Assembly (NCBI GenBank): GCA_002403905.1
Contig: DHIR01000034.1
Span: 1-8,866, forward strand
Length of the DNA stretch: 8,866 bases
Direction: 5' to 3'
Source of the DNA: Mucilaginibacter sp. UBA4741
GTDB lineage: Bacteria > Bacteroidota > Bacteroidia > Sphingobacteriales > Sphingobacteriaceae
Of the stretch, positions 1-7,339 are shown one piece after another (within the stretch, counting starts at the first letter, position 1; each line of letters begins with the position of its first letter). The notes under the pieces were generated by a model that had not been told where the DNA came from, did not search any database, and saw only the letters and a program-made list of their open reading frames with translations. Both the position numbers and the translations under genes were made by a program.

Positions 1-45
1 GATTTATGATACAGCCTCTCTTTTTAATAGCCATTTAAAGAGATC

Positions 46-1482
46 TTAAAACTTATCGAAGAATAGTTTGGTTTCTACCTTATCGCCGCCTATAGCAGCA
101 GCTGCTGCATCTTTTTGCACGCCGTTTACATTAGTTTCAGTAACTGGATATGTAAAACGATTAGGGAAACCGCTTTTTGGATTTGCAGGAGCCGGCAATA
201 CCGGAAAATCAAGCCTCCTTACTTCTATATAAGCATCCCAGCCACGGTTATAAAGCGCTAACCATTTTTGAGTACCAATTTTTTGCTTATAAGTACCAGT
301 AGCATAAGCTACACTTGGCTGCGCCAAATAAGTAACTGCATCAAGAGCGCTGCCGCCCCAATCTGTAATTGAAGCTGTTACAGCATTAGCATAGTGAAGA
401 GCTGGTGTGCCTGGTACAGAAAAACCTCTTTCACCCGCTTCTGCCAAATTAAACTCAGTCTCAGCGTAATCAAGTAATATACCACGAAAAGTTTGTGCTG
501 TAATAGGAACAGCCACATGTGATAGCGTGTTAAAACCTGCGCCTATACCCGGGGCTGCACCACTATAAGTAGTACCAGAACCGCCTACACCAGTAAAATA
601 TTTTGATAAACGAGGATCAGATGTAGCATTCATTTGGTCAATTATCGTTTTACATGCGCCAAAGTCATTACGTCCGCTTTGTACTAAATCAACCCAAATA
701 GGGTTAGTATTAGGAGGAGAACTTAAGTAACTAAATTTAGCATTATCTGCATTTGACGCGAATAAAGTACCTGCCGCAGCAGACTCAACAACTATTTTTG
801 CTCCTGCAGCATCGTAGTCAGCCATGGTAATACCCATTTTTAGCTTCAGAGTGTTTGCAAACGTTTTCCATTTTGTGGTATTTCCGCTATAAATTACATC
901 AGCTCCACCAAAACTTCCTAAACCGGTATTTAATGCCGCAATATCAGCGTTAAGTCTTCTAACCAGATCGGTCATAATAACAGGTGCGCTATCATATTTA
1001 GGGAATGTTTTGGTAGCATCAAACGCCTGTGAGTATGGAACATCCCCAAAAGTAGTTATAAGGTAATACCAAGAATATACCTGCAAAATATCAGCTACTG
1101 CAATATCATTTTTTCCTACGTTACCATCAGAAATAGTTGCATCAAGCGGTACATTTTTAGCGCACAATTGCATATTGTTCAATATATCGCGATACATCGT
1201 ATTCCAAAGGCCATCCGGAATAGCACGTGTTGCCAAATCATAACGCATTTCATCGGTGTAGGTTGTTTCATTCCACTGCTGTGTTATCAGCCTGAAAATG
1301 TTCAAGTTAACGTTTGATGAAGTAATCGTGTTTGTTAGCACCCGTTCTGCCTGGGTAAATAACGAAGCTGCCGGAACAATACTAAAAGCCTTCGGGTTCG
1401 TGTTCAGCGCCGTGAAATCTTTGTCCTTTTTACATGCCCCTAACAAAAGTAAGGGAAGCATGATATAAATAATTTTTTTCAT
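46..1482 (-). CDS. SusD/RagB-like outer-membrane lipoprotein (SusD-like_2 type)
   Basis: This is the surface-exposed nutrient-binding partner of the SusC transporter encoded just upstream. It captures a ligand and acts as a lid on the barrel. The N terminus is a lipoprotein signal peptide: Lys-Lys, a hydrophobic run, then the lipobox LLGAC with Cys17 as the lipidated residue. It is followed by the charged stretch KKDKD, which fits outer-leaflet sorting in Bacteroidota. Family marks include N-x-N-P near residue 27, the FGDVPY motif in an aromatic helix at about 139-150, FANTLKLKMGI at about 208-218, and DPRL at about 289. Its 478 residues are normal for the family. I would place it in the SusD-like_2 branch (PF12771-like) rather than classical SusD, by overall style. 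The start is fixed by the signal peptide; AGAAGA lies a few bases upstream. It starts 9 bases after the susC stop, so the two are probably cotranscribed. Substrate unknown. Confidence 0.95.
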   Translation of the reverse strand: MKKIIYIMLPLLLLGACKKDKDFTALNTNPKAFSIVPAASLFTQAERVLTNTITSSNVNLNIFRLITQQWNETTYTDEMRYDLATRAIPDGLWNTMYRDILNNMQLCAKNVPLDATISDGNVGKNDIAVADILQVYSWYYLITTFGDVPYSQAFDATKTFPKYDSAPVIMTDLVRRLNADIAALNTGLGSFGGADVIYSGNTTKWKTFANTLKLKMGITMADYDAAGAKIVVESAAAGTLFASNADNAKFSYLSSPPNTNPIWVDLVQSGRNDFGACKTIIDQMNATSDPRLSKYFTGVGGSGTTYSGAAPGIGAGFNTLSHVAVPITAQTFRGILLDYAETEFNLAEAGERGFSVPGTPALHYANAVTASITDWGGSALDAVTYLAQPSVAYATGTYKQKIGTQKWLALYNRGWDAYIEVRRLDFPVLPAPANPKSGFPNRFTYPVTETNVNGVQKDAAAAAIGGDKVETKLFFDKF

Positions 1483-1491
1483 ATTCTTCTA

Positions 1492-4400
1492 TTAAAATCT
1501 TAGTTTAACATTAAAAGTATAAGTCCTGGTAGTTGGGAAAGCCCCGCTTTGGTATCCTTGTGCGTTACCAGCGTTCAATGTTTCTTCAGGATCTGAGTAA
1601 GGCACGTATTTTTTGATGATCCATAAGTTTCTTCCGCCTACTCCTAAATCAATACCTTTAATTGCACCTTTTGCTAAACTAGTTACAATTTTTTCCGGTA
1701 TAGAATATTTTAAGACTGCTTCACGTAATTTTATATAGCTTGCATCATAAACGAAAGCTCTTTGTGGGTTAAATGAGTAACCAAATGCACCGTCATAAGA
1801 GTTGCCGGTATTATCAGCATATACTGTGTTTGGCTGTCCTTGTGCATTAACACCAGGGAATTTAACACCGCCGCCGCTAGCAACCGGGTCTCTTGTAGGT
1901 ATTTCTTTATCATTTAAACCGGCAGTTTCAGGATATAAACCTGTATCCATACCGTAATAAGTATCTAATGAGAATACGTTACCGCCATTTCTGATATCAA
2001 TCAGGAATGATAAGTTCCAGTTTTTATATTGGAATGAGTTATTAATACCCATCAAATAGTTGGGGTTAATATTGCCAATGTTATTGTTGGTAGTACTTGT
2101 CTGTAAGTAATAACCATCTGTTCCAACAGTTCTTTCTCCGTTAGTGTAAATAAAATCTTTACCACGTATCTGGCCCATTGGCTGATTTAAAGTAGCGTTG
2201 ACTGATACACCGCCCTGGAAAGAAGCAATTTGAAGATTTTTGGCTGATAGCCCTGATGGGTCTTTAAACAACTCAATAACCACGTTTCTGTTACGGGTGT
2301 AATTTACGCCCACGTTCCATGAAAAATCGCTTGTTTTGATAGGCACGCCGGTCAAAGTAACTTCAAGACCTTTATTCTGAACCGTGCCCGCGTTAAGAAT
2401 GAAAGAGTTAAAGCCGGTTGCTGTTGATACTGTTACCGGTATAATTTGATCAACCAATTTTGATTGATAGTAAGTAACATCAAATCCTAAACGGCTATTA
2501 AAAAACTGCATCTCTAAACCACCTTCAATACTTTTATTTTGTTCTGGCTTTAAAAACAAGTTATTTTTAGTTGTTGCAACAGATGCTTGTGTATTAGCGC
2601 CAAATAAAGAAGAGTTAAAAGCATAAGTATCAAACACGCTATATTGAGGGGCATCGTTACCAACTTGTGCATAACCTAATCTTACTTTACCATAAGATAA
2701 CCAAGTTTCTTTTTTCAATAATTCAGAGAAAGTGAAGCCTGCATTAATAGAAGGGTAGTAGTATTCGTTATTAGCTATCGGTAGGGTTGAAGCTACATCG
2801 CGACGTATAGTACCGTCTAATACGATCATATTTCGCCAGGTAAATGTAGCACCTGCAAAAATACCGTCAACTTCTCTTCTTATATAAGATTCTGATGGGG
2901 CAAGAACCGCGCTTACAGAGTTTGTTAAGGCATATATACCCGGTACAACTAAACCACCGTTGGTCGCAGCAGCAATTTGTTGTGTGTTTTGTTTCCGAAT
3001 ATTTGCTCCTAATAAGCCTTTAAAATTCAAATCATCAATGATGTTTTTATCAGCTGACAAAAGGAAATCATGATTAGCCTCATTATAATTAATGTTTCTT
3101 CTTACATAGCCAGAAATACCCGTTGTGCCTACCTGGCGCCTTTCTTCTTCCAACTGGCTATAGTTATCTACAGTAGTTCTACCTAATAAAGTTAACCAAG
3201 GTAAAATTTTATAGCTTAAGCTAACATTTCCAAAATAACGGTTACGTGAATCTGTTTCATAGTTTTGGTAACGTATAAAATACGGGTTATCCCAAAAAAT
3301 AGCCTTTGAACTAGTTTCGCTTGTATAGTTCCAGGTCGCGTTTCTCCCGCCTGATCCAAAATAACGGTCTTTTTGTTGTTGATAATCAACGTTAGTTTGC
3401 ATCCATTGCCTAAATGAATTTAAAATGTTATCAGATTGATAACCGCTACCATAACGACCTCTGCCGTCAATTCTGGTAAAGTTAATAGCTGCGCTGGCTG
3501 TTAGGTTTTTAGCAATATTATAACTGCCAGAAAAATCAACTGTGTTTTTTAGCACATTACTATTAGGCATTATACCATTTTCATTATTACGGGTGTAACC
3601 TAATTTAAAGTTACCGGTTTCAGTCCCATTCGTAATAAAAATACTGTTATTAGTAGAAATAGGTTTTACAAAAAACGTTGCTGCATTTGCATGGGCAATC
3701 CATGGCGTTGCTTTGCCGAAATTTGGAGAAAACGGATCAAACGCATCCGACTGGTAAACTAATAAGTTAGGGTCAAATTTTGCACCTAAAGACCCATCAG
3801 CATCTAAAGGAACAACACGCTGATTGGCAACGCCGTTAACAGTACGATACCACCAATAATCCGGATTGCCGGTAGCAGGATTGGTATCGCCATAGCTTGG
3901 ACCATAACCGCCGCCATACTGTGTTTGATAGGTAGGGAATGTGCTTTTATCAATAGCGCCAGTACTTACACTTGAGTTAATTGTAATACCTAAGCCTCTT
4001 TTTGCTTTTTTAGTAGTAATTAAAATTACACCATTAGCACCACGGCTACCGTATAACGCACTGCCTCCCGGACCTTTTAATACTGTGACTGACTCAATAT
4101 CATCCGGGTTAACATCCGCAGCCGGGCTACCATAGTCATAACCACCACGGCCGGTTGCCTGTGTAGAAACACTTAAAGTAGAGTTGTCAAACGGGACACC
4201 GTCAACAACGATTAATGCCTGGTTATTGTTAACAATTGACTTGTTACCCCGCAGCACAATATTTGTTGAACCACCAAGAGCATTGTCTTGCCTTACTTCC
4301 AAACCGGCAACCTTACCCGATAAACTGCTTAAAAAATTACTGTTACGGGTTTTGCTGGTTTCATCACCAGCAATTTGTTGCGCAGCGTAAGCTTGTTGGT

Positions 4401-4752
4401 TCCTGGTACGGGTTAAACCCAACGCACCGGTTACAACAACTTCACTTAACAGGCCGGAAGAAACCTCAAGTGATATGTTAATTACATATCTGCCACCAAC
4501 GGTAGCATCTTGAGTTCCATACCCGATAAAACTATACTCTAAAACGGCGCTTGCCGGAGCGCTGATTGAGTACTTTCCATTTACGTCAGTTGGAACACCA
4601 ACATTTGTACCTTTGATTTTTACTGTTACTCCCGGAATGGGTAGGCCGTCATCTTTGGCGGTAACCGTACCAGTAACTGTACGGTTTTGTGCAAATACTT
4701 GTGTTACGCATAACACCAGGAAACACAAACTTACTAGTAGAAGTTTTTTCAT
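1492..4752 (-). CDS. SusC/RagA family TonB-linked outer-membrane transporter
   Basis: This is a TonB-dependent active importer of the outer membrane and forms the barrel of a SusCD complex with the downstream lipoprotein. In order: a signal peptide with likely cleavage after VFA (residue 21); a carboxypeptidase-D-regulatory-like domain at about 24-97 (V-x-G-x-V ... PGVTVKIKGT ... SFIGYGTQ); the SusC signature SEVVVTGALGLTR at 103-115; a plug domain at about 128-248 with LSGKVAGLEV, IVLRG, ALIVVDGVPFDN and VLKGPGGSALYGSRGANGVILITTKK; then a large 22-strand-type barrel rich in aromatic and Asn residues. The C terminus is TFNVKLRF with a terminal Phe, the usual signal for the barrel assembly machinery. 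Length (1086 residues) is full for the family. It is the first gene of the minus-strand operon, with a promoter candidate at 4792-4823. No FecR-interacting N-terminal extension is seen, so regulation through a trans-envelope anti-sigma factor is not suggested. Substrate unknown. Confidence 0.97.
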   Translation of the reverse strand: MKKLLLVSLCFLVLCVTQVFAQNRTVTGTVTAKDDGLPIPGVTVKIKGTNVGVPTDVNGKYSISAPASAVLEYSFIGYGTQDATVGGRYVINISLEVSSGLLSEVVVTGALGLTRTRNQQAYAAQQIAGDETSKTRNSNFLSSLSGKVAGLEVRQDNALGGSTNIVLRGNKSIVNNNQALIVVDGVPFDNSTLSVSTQATGRGGYDYGSPAADVNPDDIESVTVLKGPGGSALYGSRGANGVILITTKKAKRGLGITINSSVSTGAIDKSTFPTYQTQYGGGYGPSYGDTNPATGNPDYWWYRTVNGVANQRVVPLDADGSLGAKFDPNLLVYQSDAFDPFSPNFGKATPWIAHANAATFFVKPISTNNSIFITNGTETGNFKLGYTRNNENGIMPNSNVLKNTVDFSGSYNIAKNLTASAAINFTRIDGRGRYGSGYQSDNILNSFRQWMQTNVDYQQQKDRYFGSGGRNATWNYTSETSSKAIFWDNPYFIRYQNYETDSRNRYFGNVSLSYKILPWLTLLGRTTVDNYSQLEEERRQVGTTGISGYVRRNINYNEANHDFLLSADKNIIDDLNFKGLLGANIRKQNTQQIAAATNGGLVVPGIYALTNSVSAVLAPSESYIRREVDGIFAGATFTWRNMIVLDGTIRRDVASTLPIANNEYYYPSINAGFTFSELLKKETWLSYGKVRLGYAQVGNDAPQYSVFDTYAFNSSLFGANTQASVATTKNNLFLKPEQNKSIEGGLEMQFFNSRLGFDVTYYQSKLVDQIIPVTVSTATGFNSFILNAGTVQNKGLEVTLTGVPIKTSDFSWNVGVNYTRNRNVVIELFKDPSGLSAKNLQIASFQGGVSVNATLNQPMGQIRGKDFIYTNGERTVGTDGYYLQTSTTNNNIGNINPNYLMGINNSFQYKNWNLSFLIDIRNGGNVFSLDTYYGMDTGLYPETAGLNDKEIPTRDPVASGGGVKFPGVNAQGQPNTVYADNTGNSYDGAFGYSFNPQRAFVYDASYIKLREAVLKYSIPEKIVTSLAKGAIKGIDLGVGGRNLWIIKKYVPYSDPEETLNAGNAQGYQSGAFPTTRTYTFNVKLRF

Positions 4753-4791
4753 GTTTGTTAATAATAAGATCAGTTAATAGTTAATTACATA

Positions 4792-4823
4792 TAAAAGTAA
4801 TGTTCCGCTATCACATACACAAA
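4792..4823 (-). promoter_or_regulatory. predicted housekeeping-sigma promoter of the susC/susD operon
   Basis: Read on the minus strand, TTTG (4823-4820) is followed after 20 bases by TACTTTTA (4799-4792). This matches the Bacteroidota -33/-7 pattern TTTG-N19-21-TAnnTTTG with one mismatch in the last base. Transcription would start near 4786, leaving a leader of about 30-35 bases before the ATG. No strong Shine-Dalgarno sequence precedes the start, which is usual in this phylum. Confidence 0.55.
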
Positions 4824-4897
4824 TAAAATCAAACAAAAAACAAACTTTTTTTTTCGAAAAGTGTGTTTTTCCTTAAAATAAAAATATTTTTAGTACT

Positions 4898-4915
4898 ATG
4901 TATTGCATAATACAT
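4898..4915. promoter_or_regulatory. candidate PadR operator (inverted repeat ATGTATT-N4-AATACAT)
   Basis: The sequence ATGTATT-GCAT-AATACAT is a perfect 7-bp-arm inverted repeat with a 4-base centre. It lies 24 bases before the padR start codon and covers the TTG of the predicted -33 element. PadR-family repressors are known to bind inverted repeats with ATGT...ACAT ends, and they often repress their own promoter. The match here is in the arms; the spacing (ATGT-N10-ACAT) differs from the N8 described for phenolic-acid PadR sites. Binding by the adjacent PadR protein is inferred. Confidence 0.55.
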
Positions 4916-4934
4916 TTTAAAACATATATCTTTG
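4903..4934 (+). promoter_or_regulatory. predicted promoter of the padR-pspC operon
   Basis: TTG at 4903-4905 is followed after 21 bases by TATCTTTG at 4927-4934, an exact TAnnTTTG -7 element of the Bacteroidota housekeeping sigma factor. The start codon ATG begins only 4 bases after the -7 element, so transcription should begin at or within a few bases of the ATG. The -33 element lies inside the inverted repeat at 4898-4915, consistent with repression by blocking polymerase. Confidence 0.65.
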
Positions 4935-4938
4935 CAAT

Positions 4939-5271
4939 ATGATTACTGAAAACACACAAACCCAAATGCGTAAGGGTATACTGGAGTACTGTATACTCTC
5001 TATCATCGCCCGCGATGAAACCTACGCGTCTGATATAATTGCCGAGCTTAAAAAGGCACAACTACTTGTGGTTGAGGGTACTTTATATCCATTATTAACC
5101 CGTTTAAAAAACAACGGCTTGCTAACTTATAACTGGGTCGAGTCCACATCGGGCCCACCACGCAAGTATTACGCGCTATCCGAAGAGGGCCGCAAAATGC
5201 TTGAACAGTTAGATAGAACATGGCAGGAACTATCATTTGCCGTACAAACAGCCATCGGAAAAAAGAAATAA
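4939..5271 (+). CDS. PadR family transcriptional regulator
   Basis: This is a short (110-residue) winged-helix DNA-binding protein of the PadR type, cytoplasmic and expected to act as a dimeric repressor. The winged helix spans about residues 10-84: MRKGILEYCILSII as the first helix, EGTLYPLLTRLKNNGLL (46-62) as the recognition-helix region, and the wing WVESTSGPPRKYYALSEEGR (66-85). All are highly typical of the family. A final helix (about 86-105) would serve dimerisation, as in the small PadR subfamily. I keep the first ATG because the ENTQTQMRKG lead-in is itself family-like; an internal ATG at 4966 would remove it. The gene is first in an operon with the PspC-domain gene 24 bases downstream, a pairing frequently seen in Bacteroidota. 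It is probably autoregulated through the inverted repeat upstream. The inducing signal is not visible. Confidence 0.95.
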   Translation: MITENTQTQMRKGILEYCILSIIARDETYASDIIAELKKAQLLVVEGTLYPLLTRLKNNGLLTYNWVESTSGPPRKYYALSEEGRKMLEQLDRTWQELSFAVQTAIGKKK

Positions 5272-5295
5272 CCCAAACCGCTAAAAAATTATATC

Positions 5296-6942
5296 ATGAA
5301 CAAAACTATCATCATAAACATAAACGGCATTGTTTTTCATATTGAAGAGGATGCTTACGAGACATTAAAAAATTATATGACGGATGTAAAACGTCATTTC
5401 CTGAACTCGGCCGACAGCCATGAGATCACCACCGATATTGAAAACCGCATTGCCGAAATGTTCTCTGAAATATTAGTCAACGAGAACAAACAGGTTATTG
5501 TTGAGCAGGATGTTAAACATGTTGTTGAACAAATGGGTACAGTTGAGGATTTTGAAAATGCCGAGCAGGATGCACCATCAGCACAGCAAAATAACTATGC
5601 GTATAGCAATAGCGGCTCGCGCACATTATTCCGCGACCCCGATGATCATTTACTGGGTGGTGTTTGCGCCGGCTTAGGCAATTACTTTGATATACAAACC
5701 ATTTGGGTACGGTTGCTATTTGCTATAGCAATAGTATTTTTTGGCACAGGCTTTTTCCTATACGTTATATTGTGGATAGTAATCCCTAAAGCTGTTACCC
5801 GTGCCGACCGTATGGCCATGAAAGGCGAGAAATTAAACCTCCAGGGTTTTAAAAACAATTTCGAGGAGGAATTAAGCGCTGTACGCAGCCATTTAACCAA
5901 TTTGCAGGACGAGGCGAAACCATTGATCTATAAGCTTAGAGATTTTATTAGTGAGTTCTTTTATCACTTGGGCAAGTTTATTAAAGGCCTAGGTAAAGTA
6001 CTGGTTAAAGTGTTTGGTATAGTAATATTGCTTACCTGCCTGGGCTTTGGCATATTCTTAATTGTTTGCCTGGCTATGGTAACCCTGTGGGCCGATTCGC
6101 ATAACCACCTGTTTCCTTTTGGCTTAATGGTTAATCAATATGCTAATTATATATACTTCTCTGGCTTTGTGGTAGCATTTATACCGTTGCTGGCTATTTT
6201 CTTACTAACACTAAAGGCTATATTTAATACGCGCACTTTAGATAAGTCTATAGGCTCGGTAATATTTGTGGGATGGTTGTTTGCCGTTGGTGTGCTGGTA
6301 TTTTACGGGTCGAAGATTGCGGCTGGGTTTAGGTCATCGGCAAGCTTTAACCAGACAATTGCCTTAGCTACGCCATCAAAAAATACTTACTACTTAAAAC
6401 TGAATGATGTAAAATACTTTACGCACGATGATAGCCTGCGTTTAAACATGCAAGCAAACTTTAAAAACATTGTGATCACTAACGATAATGATTTTGATGA
6501 TTTTGAACGGAATAACTTATCTATCAGAATTGAAAAGAGCGATGTTAGCCAACCTGTACTGGTTGAAACCGTACGTGCTAAAGGCAGCCATTATGAAGAC
6601 GCGTTATTAAATGCACGTAATACCAAATACATATTTACACAGCAAGATTCTATTTTAAAGTTCGACCGTTACTTACAACGCATGCCGGGCACCTCATGGC
6701 ATGCTCAAGAAATTGAGATTACTTTAAAAGTGCCTCTAAACTCAACCGTAATAATTGAGAACAGGTTGAGCGATTTTGTAAGGGACGGTATTGATATATA
6801 TCGGTGTAAAGAAAAAAACAAAATGCCCGACGCGACATCGGCACCATTTATAATGACAGCCAATGGTTTGGAGTGCAGAGTTGATACGCTTGTTACCGCT
6901 GCACCAAAACCGGATAGTACCAAAACGTTAAAAGTAAAATAG
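5296..6942 (+). CDS. PspC domain-containing multi-pass inner-membrane protein
   Basis: This is a long Bacteroidota-type PspC protein of 548 residues; enterobacterial PspC is only about 120. Residues 1-90 form a small soluble domain that precedes PspC in related proteins (IININGIVFHIEEDAYETLKNYM ... EITTDIENRIAEMFSEIL ... GTVEDFE). The PspC domain itself is at about 108-168, with LFRDPDDHLLGGVCAGLGNYFDI and a transmembrane hairpin ending in YVILWIVIPKA. A basic/amphipathic linker follows (about 170-230). Further membrane segments lie at about 235-262, 284-308 and 318-337. The remaining 200 or so residues are probably extracytoplasmic, beta-rich (LRLNMQANFKNIVITND, IEITLKVPLNSTVIIENRLSDF), and faintly resemble adhesin-head (DUF2807-like) sheets. 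By family analogy it senses or stabilises the stressed membrane; no phage-shock PspA, PspB or PspF gene is nearby. It is likely controlled by the PadR encoded just upstream. Confidence 0.92.
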   Translation: MNKTIIININGIVFHIEEDAYETLKNYMTDVKRHFLNSADSHEITTDIENRIAEMFSEILVNENKQVIVEQDVKHVVEQMGTVEDFENAEQDAPSAQQNNYAYSNSGSRTLFRDPDDHLLGGVCAGLGNYFDIQTIWVRLLFAIAIVFFGTGFFLYVILWIVIPKAVTRADRMAMKGEKLNLQGFKNNFEEELSAVRSHLTNLQDEAKPLIYKLRDFISEFFYHLGKFIKGLGKVLVKVFGIVILLTCLGFGIFLIVCLAMVTLWADSHNHLFPFGLMVNQYANYIYFSGFVVAFIPLLAIFLLTLKAIFNTRTLDKSIGSVIFVGWLFAVGVLVFYGSKIAAGFRSSASFNQTIALATPSKNTYYLKLNDVKYFTHDDSLRLNMQANFKNIVITNDNDFDDFERNNLSIRIEKSDVSQPVLVETVRAKGSHYEDALLNARNTKYIFTQQDSILKFDRYLQRMPGTSWHAQEIEITLKVPLNSTVIIENRLSDFVRDGIDIYRCKEKNKMPDATSAPFIMTANGLECRVDTLVTAAPKPDSTKTLKVK

Positions 6943-7151
6943 TGAAGGCGTTTGCTATATATATGAGGTATATAAGTCTGCTGCTTTGCGGCGGGCTTAT
7001 ATTAACCTTGTATGTAAATCTTCGCCAACCCAACACGACCGAAAAGAATATCCCGGTAAAAACTGTAGCCCACAACAGGTTTAATAAAGCTATCCCTTTC
7101 TCATTTTATAATGACATCGTGGTTGTTTTAGTGCCGGCATTAAAAAGTTAA
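6942..7151 (+). CDS. possible small single-pass membrane protein, function unknown
   Basis: This is a 69-codon frame starting at a GTG whose G is the last base of the PspC stop codon (TAG/GTG overlap), an arrangement typical of translational coupling. An in-frame ATG at 6963 gives a 62-residue alternative beginning MRYISLLLCGG. Either form has one hydrophobic segment (about ISLLLCGGLILTLYV) that reads as a signal anchor or uncleaved signal. A polar tail with NLRQPNTTEKN follows, and the end is hydrophobic (DIVVVLVPALKS). I do not recognise the family. Codon choice resembles its neighbours, and the overlap argues for a real gene, but a frame this short after a long gene can also be chance. If real, it would be the third member of the padR-pspC operon and a candidate accessory peptide of the membrane-stress module. 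That role is inference. Confidence 0.45.
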   Translation: MKAFAIYMRYISLLLCGGLILTLYVNLRQPNTTEKNIPVKTVAHNRFNKAIPFSFYNDIVVVLVPALKS

Positions 7152-7159
7152 AATAGTTT

Positions 7160-7190
7160 GTAACCTTCCTGCGGGTTTGCGCATCTTATA
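7160..7190 (+). promoter_or_regulatory. candidate ECF-sigma-type promoter upstream of the outer-membrane barrel gene
   Basis: GTAACC at 7160-7165 and GCATCTTATA at 7181-7190 are separated by 15 bases (17 between GTAAC and CATCTTA), and the surrounding composition resembles GTAAC / CGTCTTA promoters of extracytoplasmic-function sigma factors in Sphingobacteriaceae. It lies just after the small ORF and about 150 bases before the next start codon. The predicted message would therefore carry a leader of roughly 140 bases. No sigma or anti-sigma gene is in the window, so the cognate factor would be encoded elsewhere. The assignment rests on pattern recall and has no further support. Confidence 0.4.
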
Positions 7191-7234
7191 TAAAACATTT
7201 GCCACTGCCCAAAAACTATTGCTATGACAAACAC

Positions 7235-7255
7235 TAACCTGCAACAAGCCGGTTA
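7235..7255 (+). other. weak hairpin in the leader of the outer-membrane barrel gene
   Basis: TAACC (7235-7239) pairs with GGTTA (7251-7255), with one internal mismatch and two further G-C pairs closing on an AACAA loop. There is no T-run after it, so it is not an intrinsic terminator. It could be a leader structure or chance. A 10-codon ATG frame (7224-7256) overlaps it. No known riboswitch is recognised in the 188-base gap 7152-7339. Confidence 0.2.
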
Positions 7256-7339
7256 ACAAACATCAAAACTTAATTAACTATTTAAAAAAGAAAGAAAACT
7301 CTTTTACGGGATTGCTATTGACCAAAACTTTTATACGAC

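Larger units (their letters stand above)
4753..4938. promoter_or_regulatory. divergent intergenic region between susC-like and padR-like genes
   Basis: These 186 bases separate two head-to-head transcription units and contain a promoter candidate for each. Between the promoters is a very AT-rich block: an A-rich run at about 4821-4844 followed by nine T at 4846-4854. It could bend DNA or act as an upstream activating element for either promoter; that is inference. I see no terminator-like hairpin, as expected for a divergent promoter region, and no convincing open reading frame. Confidence 0.7.

Noticed and set aside
18..42. Weak hairpin (CTCTTT / AAAGAG) downstream of the susD-like gene, considered as a terminator
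   Set aside because: The stem is only 6 AU-rich pairs with a 13-base loop, and no T-run follows it on the minus strand.
3941..4481. Plus-strand frames of 64 to 81 codons opposite the susC plug region
   Set aside because: They are antisense to a strongly conserved coding region and have no family features, so they are shadows of the susC frame.
4787..4803. ACAT-N9-ATGT repeat over the susC -7 element, considered as a second PadR site
   Set aside because: The arms are only 4 bp and in the opposite order to the padR operator. In such AT-rich sequence this is expected by chance.
4873..5061. Minus-strand 62-codon frame running from within padR into the intergenic region
   Set aside because: It overlaps the start of a well-supported padR gene and its promoter, and its composition and content resemble no protein family.
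7224..7256. A 10-codon ATG frame in the leader of the barrel gene, considered as a regulatory leader peptide
   Set aside because: It is too short to judge, has no run of a single amino acid codon typical of attenuators, and has no terminator behind it. It is mentioned only as part of the leader.
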